From NCBI GenBank assembly GCA_030435675.1, contig CM059623.1, forward strand, positions 1,328,012-1,392,011: a DNA stretch of 64,000 nt, read 5' to 3'. Shown piece after piece: positions 10,516 through 21,369 of the stretch (the first letter of the stretch is position 1; each line of letters starts with the position of its first letter). The notes under the pieces were generated by a model. It ran no database searches and had not been told where the DNA came from. It saw only the letters and a program-made list of their open reading frames with translations. Position numbers and translations under genes: made by a program. This DNA comes from Steinernema hermaphroditum (Eukaryota > Nematoda > Chromadorea > Rhabditida > Steinernematidae).

Positions 10516-11463
10516 TCAGATTTCGACGAAATACAAATCGAGGAATGTCTCAGGCCAAATTAGGCGCTTATAATCTCGGAGCTGCTTCCATCTGACCACC
10601 CGGCTTGGGTTTTCAGGGAGGTGTACGGTAACCTCTACCGTATTCTCGTCGAGTTCGATCGTGCGCACGCTCAGATCGTTGTCGAACTTTTCGTAGAAGA
10701 CCTGCTGATAGACGAAGATCTTCTTCTTGACGCCTCCCACCGAGGCGCGCGAAGCCCACATTCTAGCAAGCCTTGCAATGCATTCCTCATTGAAGACGTC
10801 TGATGGGCCCATTATCTTAAGTCCGTTCAGTATTCTCGATTTAAAGAAGTGTTTAAATACCGTATCTGTCCATTCCCCGTTCAGCAGACGATGCTCTGAC
10901 ACAGCCAGGAGGTTCAGAAGGTCCATCTCCAGTTGTTTGCGGAGGAAGGCGGACTTCGTCTCGTTTAGAGGCCCTGCTATATAGAATGCCCCTTGGCAAA
11001 AGAATCCACTGTCGTAGAACTCGGACGATTCATCCGGCGTAAGACAGTAATCATCGAGTACACAAGTAGGAAACAGGGTGGACATTCGGCCGAGTTTCGA
11101 GAGGTCGGACTGTTTCAGTCTCGGCCACTGCCCCCGTCTCTCAGCCGTGTGAAACAGCCAGGGGCAGTAAGATTTTCTGTCCGTCACTTGAATCTCAAGG
11201 TACCTGAGAAGATGCGCGTTTTTGGGCACGTCGTCGAGGCTCTTCGTTACATAGGTCCTTCCTCTGTCCGGCGAGAGGCCGAAGGTGATGACGGAGCCGT
11301 TCTGGGCGTCGAAGCAGATGATGCAGTGGGCGTTCAGCCACGTCTTTTCCATCCGAGTGCACAGTGATTCGAAGTAGTCGTTCAGATCCTTGAAGTGATC
11401 ACTGGCCCAGCGCGAGAGAAGACGACAAACACGCTCGTAGAAGAGCGCGGGAACGAGGTCCAT
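10516..11463 (-). CDS. Unknown nematode protein, duplicated gene copy 2
   Basis: The frame and predicted 315-aa protein are identical to copy 1 (4546-5493), and the same start (MDLVPALFYERV) is used. Differences appear only upstream of the gene. This copy carries a 165-bp insertion with duplicated TA at 11670-11836 that interrupts the longer upstream frame found in copy 1, which is another reason to prefer the internal start. No family is recognised. The gene directly follows, on the same strand, the intact collagen, so both could share regulatory sequence. Confidence 0.6.
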   Translation of the reverse strand: MDLVPALFYERVCRLLSRWASDHFKDLNDYFESLCTRMEKTWLNAHCIICFDAQNGSVITFGLSPDRGRTYVTKSLDDVPKNAHLLRYLEIQVTDRKSYCPWLFHTAERRGQWPRLKQSDLSKLGRMSTLFPTCVLDDYCLTPDESSEFYDSGFFCQGAFYIAGPLNETKSAFLRKQLEMDLLNLLAVSEHRLLNGEWTDTVFKHFFKSRILNGLKIMGPSDVFNEECIARLARMWASRASVGGVKKKIFVYQQVFYEKFDNDLSVRTIELDENTVEVTVHLPENPSRVVRWKQLRDYKRLIWPETFLDLYFVEI

Positions 11464-11671
11464 GGGGCCGACTCTGCACGGATGAGCGGTTTGTGAATGT
11501 AAAGGACGATTTTGGTTCGGGATCCACGTTTGTAGTGTGCGAAAATTGCACCAAAAACGTTGTGGGACCTGTTGCGGAAAGCTTGAATGAAGAAGAGGCC
11601 TCGAAGACGTCGAGAAGGGTGGGTAGGGGACGCTTTCGAAGACGTCCACATATCCGCTCGGAACCCCTCTA

Positions 11672-11834
11672 TTTTCAAGATGGTTTGTGTGAAATGGAAG
11701 AAGAGAGGTGGCCCTTCCAGTGGATTTCGAATCTGGTCTTACAAAGGACTTTCATCTGGCGCTGTTTCTGTGCTCATTCACACAAATATAGAGATATACG
11801 GCGTAGGACAGTGCGCTGCTGCATTCTATATTGC
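11672..11834. mobile_element. 163-bp TA-flanked insertion present only in copy 2
   Basis: Copy 1 reads CCCCTCTAGTGACGGG (TA at 5700-5701). Copy 2 has the same flanks separated by 163 bp plus a second TA, exactly a 2-bp TA target-site duplication. Ends are TTTTCAAGATGG and TATATTGC, with no obvious terminal inverted repeats. It could be a very short Tc1/mariner-derived element, or copy 1 could have lost this piece. The piece is open in one plus-strand frame and its net length (165) keeps that frame. Confidence 0.45.
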
Positions 11835-12085
11835 TAGTGACGGGCTCTTCTCCTCGGGATTATGTGAGAAAAGACCCGGAAGAAAAGCTGTTACAGTGAC
11901 ACGCTTAGGCAAAACCGGTACAGGTAAGCATGTGCAGGCATTAAATCAACAGGCTTACGTTTAAGCCTAAGCCGAGCGGAGTTTGTTTTAGTTTATTCCG
12001 AACTCGCCAGCTCATTAGTACTGAAGGATTTAGGTAACATCGAATAACGTGTATTATTTCAATCGTGTGGAATCGAATATATATT

Positions 12086-13178
12086 CTAGGCGCTTTTCGA
12101 TACTTTTTTCTTCTTCTTGTCTTCCTTAGCTTCGTAACCACTGCCACTGCTACTGCTGCCGCTAGTACTTTCTGACGTTTTCTCCACACTGCTTTCCACT
12201 GCAGCGGCTGAATACTCCTTTGAAGTACCCGATCGTGCAGGACAGGGGCAGTACTGAGCGTCATGACCAGGGGTTCCGCGTCCACCTGGCGGCCCAGGAC
12301 GCCCATCGTTGGCCGGCATGCCAGGACTTCCAGAAGGTCCAGGCGGTCCAGGGGGTCCAGGAGCGCCTCGAGGTGGGGAGTATCCGGGCTGCCCTGGCAT
12401 TCCCATCGGCCCTGGTGGCCCAGGAGGTCCCATAGGTCCCGGAGAACTCGTCAGGACAGTACCCGACTGACCAGGCTGCCCAGGGGGGCCTGAATTGCCC
12501 GGAGCGCCCATAAGTCCTGCGTCTCCTGGCGGGCCAGGAGGTCCAGGCGGTCCTGGATAGGCTGGGGCAGCCGGTTCTCCGGGTGGTCCATCGGGTCCTG
12601 ATTGACCAGGCGGGCCGGGAGGTCCCGGAGGACCTTGTGGTCCTTGAGGGCATTGGATGCAGCCGGGATGTTCCTGCGCGTAGTTGATGTGTTCTCCTGG
12701 GAGACCTGGACGACCATCTTGACCGGGATAACCATCTATTCCCTGGTCTCCTGGATATCCCGGTGGTCCAGGGGGGCCTGGAGGACAAGGTGGCGGCTGG
12801 AAGCTTTGCACAGGCGCGGAGACCACCCCAGAGTCGTAGGCTGACTGGCGGAGACGTCTAATGGTGAAGTGGACGGACGGCGAACTGTGTTTAGGCAACT
12901 TCTCTTCCTTCGGCTGTTCGTAAAGTTCTCCAGTAGCGGCTTTCTTGTGTACTTCCATCATGCCATTCCAGGCATCTTTGGAGAGGGCCTACAAACTACC
13001 GTAATCCTTCATTCTTTTACGCCCTTACCCTAAACTGGTCCATTTCCTGCATAACCTCAACATAGAACGAATTGAACTCCGCGCACAGGTTCAATGTCCC
13101 AATCAAACATACGACAATGGCAACGCCGCTTACCGCAGCTGCTCCGGTGAACACGAGGTTTAACTTCGATATGGCCAT
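12086..13178 (-). CDS. Cuticle collagen, intact
   Basis: Two exons (13178-13029 and 12988-12086) join as GATCAGTTTAGG/GCCCTC in phase 0 to give 350 aa. The order is that of nematode cuticle collagens. An N-terminal membrane/signal-anchor helix ([19 protein letters not shown]) leads into the conserved helix ([20 protein letters not shown]), then a furin/subtilisin-type site (IRRLRQ). Gly-X-Y blocks follow, interrupted by Cys pairs ([27 protein letters not shown]) that crosslink trimers. It ends in an unusually long Ser-rich, Lys-rich tail (KEDKKKKK). A minus-strand AATAAA lies at about 11991-11996. Bases before the ATG (CATCTCAG) fit a spliced-leader or splice acceptor. Its 3' end has been copied twice upstream. 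Confidence 0.92.
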
Positions 13179-13229
13179 CACCTGAGATGCACTTTGAGAA
13201 AAGCATCGAGAGATGATCACTCACCGGGA

Positions 13230-16200
13230 AGTGATGGACAGCGCCGAGCAGATATTGCACGATTGCGTGGATTGACCTTAAATAGAGAGCGGAAGACTGC
13301 GGAAACCAGTCGGAGTAGACGGTTTTCGCCGAAAATGGACCTGTTTTTCGATGTTGTAGAGCTACTTTGTGTCGTAAAGGTGACAAATTGATGAGATTAT
13401 CAATCAAAACAACACGGTAGGGAAGCTAAGTGAGGCGATATTTCAAACAGGATCGGTCGTACCTGCTAAATGGTCACTGTTTTTATGATGGTCACCTGCG
13501 CAATAGGTACTGTAACCAGGCAAAGAATCGAAATTGCAAAAGGTCACCAGGGAGCGATGTAAAACTTCATCTCTTCTACTATCAAAATTTCGAGATGAGA
13601 ACAGCAGAACATGTTACAATACCCAGAGAAATCATTGTTCATGATCTGTTCATTGGGAAAATCTTCTTCTTATGCAGGGACAATCGTTTAAAATAATCTT
13701 CAACTAACTACTCTCTCATCCAAAAACTCCAAGAAAACACGTTCCCCAGTTTTCATCTGTTGTCATCATGCAATTCTGTGTCGCCTACCTCCACTTTACT
13801 CAAAGAGAGAAATGGTACAAACACTTCACGCTCCACTAAGTAACTTGAACTTTCTTGTTTCAAGGAACTAATTTTCTGAACGTCACCCACTGAACACGCC
13901 CGTTACTCAGGACAGGAATAGAACTGTAGTGGCATACCACCACCCTAAAGATCGTATCCTGTCATAAAATCGAAGTTTCACTTAAAAAAAACTTTCTTCC
14001 CCGGCTGATTCTCCTATACACAGCAGCCACCCCATTTATAATATCTATTTCCTGCAGTTTCCATCTGTTTACTGCAAACAACTGCTGCCTCCTTCCTTCC
14101 ACACACCGCCGCCATTCCCTCCGGAGAATAGCCCTTCGAATGCAATATTTATTTGGCGCTTGGCCATGCACAAAGCCGCCGACTAATCGTTTGTTTTCGT
14201 CGTTCCCGTCGCCTCAAAGTTCTATTTACCAAGAAAATCGGCACAGACGCTTTTATTATTCAGTAGAGCAATGGTTTTTGGTCGTTCGCATAGGCGAATA
14301 ATCAACGATACGGGTATAAATAGAGGCGGAAGTGGCTCAAAAAGTGACGCAAGAGTTGTTATTGTAACATATCATATGGAAACGAAGAAAATATCTTAAA
14401 ATGTCGAGGAATGGACAGTAATAAAGGAGCGAGAAGAGGGTGGGTGGCGAGTGACATTTGTGTGCAAATGAGAAAGTTGTTTTTCCAAGCCAGGTCTCGT
14501 TCCCTTTTTGATCATTTCACTTTTTGTTACTTTGAGCACCAAAGAAGATAAGCTTGTTTTTCACGGATGTGACGTTTTCAAGAAGCTAGAAGACACCAGA
14601 GAACGGAGTACTGTAAACAAGCAGTACAAGAAGAGGTTAATACGATAGATAGTTCACTGTTTTGCGTCTTGCTTCTTGTTGTTGTCACAGATGCTATTGA
14701 GCTGTTCTCTAGAGCGTCGATTAGGATAGAATCTTAACTATATTCAGAGATAGGCAATGGCTGAGCCGCATATCCGTATCAGCCGTTCAACCGGTTGGCC
14801 AGCCGACTCAGCCGATCCGATCCATCTCTCACTATACTTCAGACTTTTATGAACAGTTCAATGACCTACTTAATGAATCTTGTCCTCAGTATTCTAATCG
14901 GTATTGGATTGGGTTTGTTCAGTAGAAGCATAATCGGATGATCCTGTACTTGTTCTGTTGAGATGTTTTCTAGAAGGCCGATTAGGATAGAATCTTCAAA
15001 TTGGTCTTGTTCAATGGTTCAAGGAAAGAATTGTTCTTTACTGGGTCGATGAGGATAGAATCTTAACTCAGAATCAGACATGGGAAACGGCTGAGCCGTA
15101 TATCCGTATCAGCCGTTCAATCGGTTGGCCAGCCGACTCAGCCGATCCGATCTATCTCTGACTATACTTCATCCTTTTATGAACAGTTCTCTTAAATTTC
15201 CTTCACCTACTTAATGAACCGTGTGCCCAGTATTCTATTCTTTAACTGGGTTTGTTCCATAGAAGCATTAGAAGATGATCCCGTACTTCCTGACGCACTT
15301 CATCCTTGGTTTCCTTTTTTTATCTCTATGTTTTCTTCTCTACAGCTTGCGTTCTCTCTCAGAATTTCTCCATCCGTGGGCATGAAATGTTCAGACGTGC
15401 AATGAGTGGTTTGTCAATTAAGCATGGAATATCAAAAACCGGAGTGTCGTAAACAGAAAGTACAAGGGCAGGGCTGGGATAGACAGGGCCAAAGGTCCGA
15501 TTAGGTTCAGTGGCTCTCTTTTGTTTTGTTAGCATTTAAAAAGAGCATGTCGTTCTCGGTTTTTTATTGCTTTGCTATGTGAACTGCTTCTTGAAAAAAT
15601 GAGGTCATTTCTGGTTGTATTTTGTAATTCGCCCTTTTTGTTTTTGTCTTTGGTTCTTTTTAGTTTAAAACGATATCTTCGATCTGAGAGGAGAATTCAA
15701 TTCCGAAGACAAAGTACCGTTTGTAGTGCCACGCTTTTTCTCGTTTTTATGCATGTGGCGGGTGCACACTTTGATACAGGACCGGAAAATGCTATGTTGT
15801 TTATGTATATATGTACATGGCACGAACTTCCTGTTTACCACAAAAAAGCATCAGTGACATTACTTTTTATAGCTTCTCCTTCTAGGAAAGGCCAAGACTC
15901 CATTTGAGATGGGTACTTTCAGCCACGTATCCTACCGTATTTTTGTAGGATCGGAGAAAATAAAAGACAATTCCATTTTAGTGAATTTAATGGAAACCCC
16001 CTTCTTGGGTGGTACTCTGCCATGGATTGTTTCCCTTACGCTTTGCTCGAACTTTAGAACTCGTCGATCTTCAAGTGGCCCAGGATGCGCCACAGTCCCA
16101 GCTGCTCTGCTCACTGCTGGTGGTACCGTTTATTTGGAGATTCTGTACGAACGGATCCACGATATATGGCACTTCTCGAACCAAGATGTTACCTTCTTTA

Positions 16201-16580
16201 TCTCTTGACTGTCGTTCCTCTTATGCATTTTGGCAAACCGGAATTTATAAGACGAAGAATCGTCTTTTACGTGGTTATGGCTATTCGTGCATAAGTTAAC
16301 AGGTTCAGACAGAGTTCAGACAAGTCCAAAATTTTGCATAGGAAACAGTTTATCTCCACCATCATCTATGCAATCACTCCTAACTTTGTTGTGTTCAACA
16401 CTTATGGTCATCGGTTGTGCCACAGTCTTTTCGTGGAGTTCGACTAAACTTCGAAAGGAGGGAAAGAACCGTTTATAGACTATTCAAGGTCTATAAATGA
16501 CAAGGCACAAGTGTACACAACATGATCTAGGCGCCTACCCAAAAGATATAAGTCCATTCTAGGAACTACTAACTAACATT
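13230..16580. other. Gene-poor region
   Basis: No convincing exon was found in 3.3 kb. Open frames lack splice signals, recognisable domains and the local codon preference. The only clear structure is the tandem duplication at about 14700-15290. Confidence 0.5.
14700..15290 (+). repeat. Diverged tandem duplication, period about 345 bp
   Basis: 14715-14955 and 15050-15290 align head-to-tail. Both contain GATTAGGATAGAATCTTAAC-like sequence, a GGCTGAGCCG...CGACTCAGCC interrupted palindrome, TTATGAACAGTTC, CCTACTTAATGAA and GTAGAAGCAT-like words. A third partial start (GATTAGGATAGAATCTTCAA) lies at about 14978. Confidence 0.8.
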
Positions 16581-16585
16581 TCTAA

Positions 16586-17270
16586 ATGTTTCTTAAGTGC
16601 GGGACTGGCCGGCATTTCATATACGTTGTCCTATTCTCACCCGATTCTCTGGCGCTTATGTCCATTTCTTGGAACCCGTCTGCTGAACTACAAGACGCTC
16701 ACAGCCAAGTCCATGTCGTATCCATCGACTTTTTTCACATTCCTCGAACGTTGCAGTTCTGCCGTCCATGTTTTCGTCGCAGACAGCTCGCCAATCTTTG
16801 CTCCCGACGTCCTATTTTGCTCCTTCTCGCCCGGAACGCCGTCCTAACAGCCCCCTTTTCCTTCCTGCCGTCGCACCCACCCTCCCGACGCCGTCTAGAC
16901 GGTCTTCTTGTTCCCCATCTGCGCATTTAGCGCCACAGCGCCGCCGCCAATTGCCGATGTATTCGGTGGCGACGTCGAAAAAACGTCGTGGTAAACAACT
17001 CCTCGATCGCCGTCGCCGTCGCCATCGTCGTGTTTACCAGGCAGTCGCGCGCGACCGCGATCGCCCGGCGGCGACACGCCCTAACAGCCTCGTTTTTTTT
17101 GCCAGGCAGTGTTGTTGTCCGCTCGTCGACCGAACGCCGTGCCCGTTGGGGCTGTTTTCTGGGAATCGCACCGCCATCGCATCCATCTTTGAGGGTCACG
17201 TTTTGTCCTTACGGTGCTTGTTTTTGTTGTTGTTCGTTCGTCGGTCGGTGTCACCCGCCACCGCCGATGG
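16586..17270 (+). other. CG-rich promoter-like region
   Basis: This stretch is rich in CG dinucleotides and CGCCGCC/GTCGCC words and is open in several frames on both strands, so frame openness is uninformative here. It leads into a TATA-like sequence at about 17274. Confidence 0.3.
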
Positions 17271-17271
17271 G

Positions 17272-17280
17272 CGCTATAAA
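17272..17280 (+). promoter_or_regulatory. Possible TATA box
   Basis: GCTATAAATTCG lies about 78 bp before a plausible start codon (17352), after a CG-rich stretch. The spacing allows a short leader ending in GTTTCAG (17331-17337). This is inference only. Confidence 0.3.
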
Positions 17281-17351
17281 TTCGCGACGACGATCATCGT
17301 CGACAGCAGAGTTAATCGAACGTTGAGTGGTTTCAGGTAATAACTTTGGCG

Positions 17352-17447
17352 ATGGCCGCTACCCGGGAGGAGCCAGCCAAAACTCCGACCTCGTGCGGTC
17401 GATGTGTTCGGCAGAAGCCGCCACCGCGTCTGTCCCTTTGTTATCAG
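17352..17447 (+). CDS. Possible first exon of an unrecognised gene
   Basis: An ATG at 17352 opens a 32-codon frame with a zinc-knuckle-like spacing (CGRCVRQ). It ends CYQ at a consensus CAG/GTGCGT donor. Codon usage is GC-rich like confirmed exons. No phase-compatible second exon could be fixed with confidence. Candidates lie between 17510 and 18190, where a frame containing NPCTLCHVDGHRIETPW is coding-like. A plus-strand AATAAA at about 18294 could end such a gene. Confidence 0.25.
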
Positions 17448-18454
17448 GTGCGTTGAATAGAGCTATATTTAAGGTTGTTCTCGCCCATATACAACCCTGG
17501 ATTCACAGGGTACATTGGCTTAAAAATGAGGCGCTAACCACAGGAAAACACATTAGGTTCCGTAGGCCAAACCTGCGCCTAATTGACTGTTTTCGTCCCG
17601 GTCAAAGCTGAGTCATCTTCGTTCTCGGAAATCGTCTATTTGTCCAGACGGGTGAATCACCTGGCTTAACGACGAAAACAAAAGTCAATTCCTAACCCGT
17701 GCACCCTTTGCCACGTGGACGGTCACCGAATCGAAACACCATGGACAAAGTTCGGTCTTCCTGCAGCCGTTCGGCATAAACACATAGTGCAAACCCGGAT
17801 TGTACCCCTCTCCCAAGTGCAGCCCTGGGGATGTTTTCGTCGTTTTTTTTTCTATTTTTGGCCGCACTTACGTTGCAGGACCAAAGGCTAATGCGAGCTG
17901 TTTCAGGCGTGGCTTTAAAAAAAGCTCAAAACCCCTCAAAAAAACCTACCCACCTCTACTACCGTAACCCATCTCGTCTCATCGAACCCGAAGTCTTTCA
18001 TCGAAGCAGCATCGTCCCGAGAGCGCTTCGTCCAATCTTATCACCGTCGGCCGAATCGTCCGGATTCGCCGAGTCACCTCGACAACTTTGTTGCACGCTA
18101 CCTCATGTGTACATAAGAAGTCAACAAGTCCTACGCGCTCTTGAGCGTGTATGCCTCCCCCACCTCTACCGTCACCTCCTACAATGACCTCAGTTAGCCC
18201 GTTTGCCGTAGCCTCCTCCTCTTCTTGACGATAAGCAGTGTCATTATTTTGTTTTTTCGATTTAACAATTTGTTTTGGTCACACACGTGGTTGAAATAAA
18301 TTTGTTGTTGTGGAGATCAAGTGTTGGAAGATGTCATGCGACACAGCAGGTCACACTTTGATGATTCCTTTGATGATCATTGGGAGATGTTGCATCATGT
18401 ATCAAAGCGCAAAAACGTGATGAAAGAGAAGGAAACACCAAGAACAAAACTACA

Positions 18455-18525
18455 GGTTCCACCGAGATTTGAACTCGGGTCGCAGGATTCAGAGTCCTGA
18501 GTGCTAACCGCTACACCATGGAACC
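18455..18525 (-). tRNA. tRNA-Gln (anticodon CTG)
   Basis: Read on the minus strand this is a complete 71-nt cloverleaf. It has the acceptor pair GGTTCCA/TGGAACC, D arm GTGTAGCGGTTAGCAC, anticodon arm CAGGA-CTCTGAA-TCCTG with anticodon CTG at loop positions 3-5, and T arm CCGAG-TTCAAAT-CTCGG. Internal promoter boxes A and B are in place. No intron is present. It decodes CAG glutamine codons. It is flanked by gene-poor sequence and would be transcribed by RNA polymerase III. Confidence 0.95.
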
Positions 18526-18611
18526 ACATTCTCATTCAGCGATGGTGTTGTTATCAATCACAGGCACACTTAAGTAGATAAGTCAGATATAATATAAGAT
18601 AAGTTAGATAA

Positions 18612-18656
18612 GTCAGCACGAGTTACGAGTTTACGAGTTACGAGTTACGAGTTTAT
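18612..18656 (+). repeat. Short tandem repeat ACGAGTT
   Basis: About five imperfect copies of ACGAGTT(T) lie in a row, ending near TTTATTTCTCG. Confidence 0.75.
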
Positions 18657-18849
18657 TTCTCGTATCTAAGGCTTACGCCTTGCGAGACGTCATATATATG
18701 CACAAAAACCACATTGTCACTCCGTAGTCGTCGGTCTTCTGGCTTCGGCGCAGGGCATATCATCAGAGTAGAAGGCGACGATCCCATCAGTGTGCGCAGG
18801 CATCAGAGAGGCGAAGAGTTGACCCCGGAGACGGTGGAACACAGCAAGC

Positions 18850-19250
18850 CCATCTTCAGCTCGGGTGGCAGCGCGGACGTCGGAGTTGAGAAGCTTCTTC
18901 GGCGGCTTCCGCGGGCAGCACGGGCGAAGAACGGCATCTGGGCGAAACGCGTCGGTGGAGCACAACGGGCAAACCGGGAACCATCAAGGCAACTGGCGGC
19001 ACAGACTTCGGAGTTGTAACGCTTCTTCGGCTTCTCTGGCGGCGCGGGTGGAGTCGGGCGGCAGTGACGGGCTTCTTGGCAAGACGTTGGAACTACGGCT
19101 CCCTGGTGTTCCAGGCCTTCTGGGAGCCGGGGCGATCACTATGCAACCAACAATGACGGCCGAGAACGACCGCTCACTCAACTCTGTCGGCCCCAGGCAG
19201 CCTCAGAGAGAGCGAGTGGACGACCCGACCGATCACTGGGAACACAAATG
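18850..19250. repeat. Copy of a dispersed repeat family
   Basis: The motif GGAGTTG(A/T)GAAGCTTCTTCGG is present twice within this stretch (about 18880 and 19010). The right part (ATCACTATGCAACC to GACCCGACCGATCACTGG) is similar, in inverse orientation, to 29815-29925. Further relatives are at about 31618-31690, 35080-35105, 47345-47365 and 49425-49460. Open frames here are therefore probably repeat sequence, not a host gene. Confidence 0.55.
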
Positions 19251-19274
19251 AAAGACACGGATAGGAAAACATTC

Positions 19275-19357
19275 GGAATAGACATTCGGAATCAGTTTAT
19301 TTTTTGATTATTAGACGATTATTTGAAAACCATGAACTGATTCCGAATGTCTATTCC
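19275..19357. repeat. Perfect 23-bp inverted repeat (hairpin)
   Basis: GGAATAGACATTCGGAATCA at 19275 is the exact reverse complement of TGATTCCGAATGTCTATTCC ending at 19357. The full arms are 23 bp (19275-19297 and 19335-19357) with a 37-nt AT-rich loop. Confidence 0.9.
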
Positions 19358-19807
19358 AGTTTGTCTTCTGATAGGTATATGCAATATTTCCCATATCAAA
19401 TGCTCTTCAAGATGGTCTTCATTTGTAAGCGACGTACATACGTGTACTTTCTCACGAAATCCGTTGAACCTATATGTGTGGGAGAGAGGAGATTATACCA
19501 CACGTACTTGAGGACACATTTTAATTATCATAGTAGATGTGACAACCCCAAGAAGGGCATGTTCTGCACTGTTATTCTGCGCTTTTTCTGTAATAGTTTC
19601 ATTGCGATTCTGGGAAACGTGGTCACAGCGGTGTACAATGTACTTACTAGGACTTTTGGAAGAAATGAGTCTCCGATGGAAGTGGAAACTCCGATCTTGA
19701 TATGATCTTCATTGCTTCGGCTGCTCTGCACTCGGAGAATACGTTGTGAAGACAGCTTTCACCCACCCACCACCGCGAGGCCTCCAACCTCTTCGCCTGT
19801 TAACCCT

Positions 19808-20054
19808 TGCTCCGGCCATTATCTTGCAGGACCAGTAGAGTCATCCGCCGACCTCATCGTTATTCCGAACGATACCTTCGCTTATGTCCCTACCGAGGAG
19901 ATTCTGAACCTTGGCATCAGGCTACACACCTTCCGGGGCACCCCTCCACCACATCGCATGATGCAGAATGCTATGAACCGCCTGTGAAACCTTGGTCTGA
20001 CCATTATCTTGCAGTTTGGAACGGCCAACATACGACCATCTTCAGTATGGAACT
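19808..20054 (+). pseudogene. Coding-like fragment cut by a mariner element
   Basis: After a good acceptor (TATCTTGCAG) the plus frame reads TSRVIRRPHRYSERYLRLC and continues to ECYEPPVKPWSDHYLAVWNG. It is open until it meets the transposon inverted repeat at 20055. A similar sequence (CCATTATCTTGCAG) recurs at about 20000, so an alternative splicing arrangement is possible. No domain is recognised. If this was an exon, the element at 20057 broke it. Confidence 0.3.
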
Positions 20055-20056
20055 TT

Positions 20057-20982
20057 ACAGGGTGTTCCATAAGTTCTGTAACGCCTCAAAATGAGCATAT
20101 CTCGCCGAAAATTCAACGGATTCGCGCGAAAATTGGTACACCTATAAAAGAGAACCAGGAGTACGATATTCCACAACGATTGTTCGAAATCGATCACTTT
20201 CAGTGGAAAAAAAGGCTTCGAGAAGTGTCTTAAAATTCATTACCGTGGCCACGAGCAGAGGAATCCGCCAACCGCTTTTCACGAATTAGCAGATTTTTTT
20301 CGGTCAAACTATTCTCAAATCAGCATAACGAGCGAGTTTTCTGTGAAACAGGTTCTCCTCAATCTGTAGAACTCAAAAGAAGCCACTTCCCATCGAAATT
20401 GGTCAAGACGTGGCCTGAAATAGAAGGAGCGGATCGAACGAAAACCGTGTTTATCCAAAAAGGAGTTAGGATTTGGTCGGAAATTTGTCAAGAATGAAAT
20501 CTGAAGTCATAAGTGGCACGACTCACTCAGGAGCACTTCAAAAGCAAGAATTCGATGCTCTAGGAAGACTGAACCCCGTTGCATGGATCGAAATTATCAA
20601 TTCAGGTCGCAAACCAGATCTGTCCCAAGTTAGTGAGACAAGGATATGCGGCCCTCCACTAGCCATGACCTGAACCCCCTGGACTATGCCATCCACGGAT
20701 TCTTGTAGATTGAAGTCTCGCGAATCCGGCACACTAGCTTGGACAGTCTGGAGCGATCTCTGAAAGGAGCATGGGCAACGAACTGCTCGTGGCCACGACG
20801 AAGAATTTTAGGAAACTTCTCGAAGCCGTTTTTTCCGCTGCAAGTGGCGATTTCAAACAGCCGTTGTAGATTATTGTTACCCGGATTCTTTTTTATAGGT
20901 ATGCCAATTTTCGCGCGAATCCGTTGAATTTTCGGCGAGATATGCTCATTTTGAGGCGTTACAGAACTTATGGAACACCCTG
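20057..20982 (+). mobile_element. Mariner/Tc1-like element with about 93-bp inverted repeats, degenerate
   Basis: Ends start CAGGGTGTTCCATAAGTTCT and are almost perfectly inverted over about 93 bp. A flanking TA dinucleotide is duplicated (20055-20056 and 20983-20984). The 926-bp interior holds remains of a transposase on the plus strand, recognisable at HDLNPLDYAIHGF (equivalent to the conserved SPDLNPLDY motif before the last catalytic acidic residue) but broken by many stops. The element is non-autonomous now. The near-identical arms contrast with the decayed interior. Confidence 0.88.
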
Positions 20983-21369
20983 TACATAGTAGTTAGTGTT
21001 TTCCATCCGAAATGTGACGGTTTTGGTATTAAACTACATTCATATGGGACTGTATGTCCACAGAGTGTTGGAACTAGTTCGCTCCTTATAAGTGAACCAG
21101 TTCCTCTACACCCCCAACATTGACTGAAACTGTTGTCACACATTATGAAACAACACACGGATCATCATTCGATCACACGCCCGGCGCCCATCACAAACAA
21201 GACGGGAAGCGCGGGAAAGTAACAGCAGGAAATGCGAAAGGGAAAACGAGAATCTCGCCCGCTCGAAGCCGGCTGCAAAGGCGGTCTTCCGCGATCGAAA
21301 GGGATGACTTAAAAGCCCTCGCGGCCATCGTTTCCACAGCTTTGATTGCGGGATCACATCGATTGCGCG

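Noticed and set aside
16895..17340. Multiple Arg/Ala-rich frames on both strands
   Set aside because: A CGCCGTCGC-type composition keeps all frames open. No frame shows domain structure.
18714..19019. Plus-strand 101-codon frame (and its minus counterpart) as a gene
   Set aside because: The stretch consists of blocks shared with dispersed repeats elsewhere in the window.
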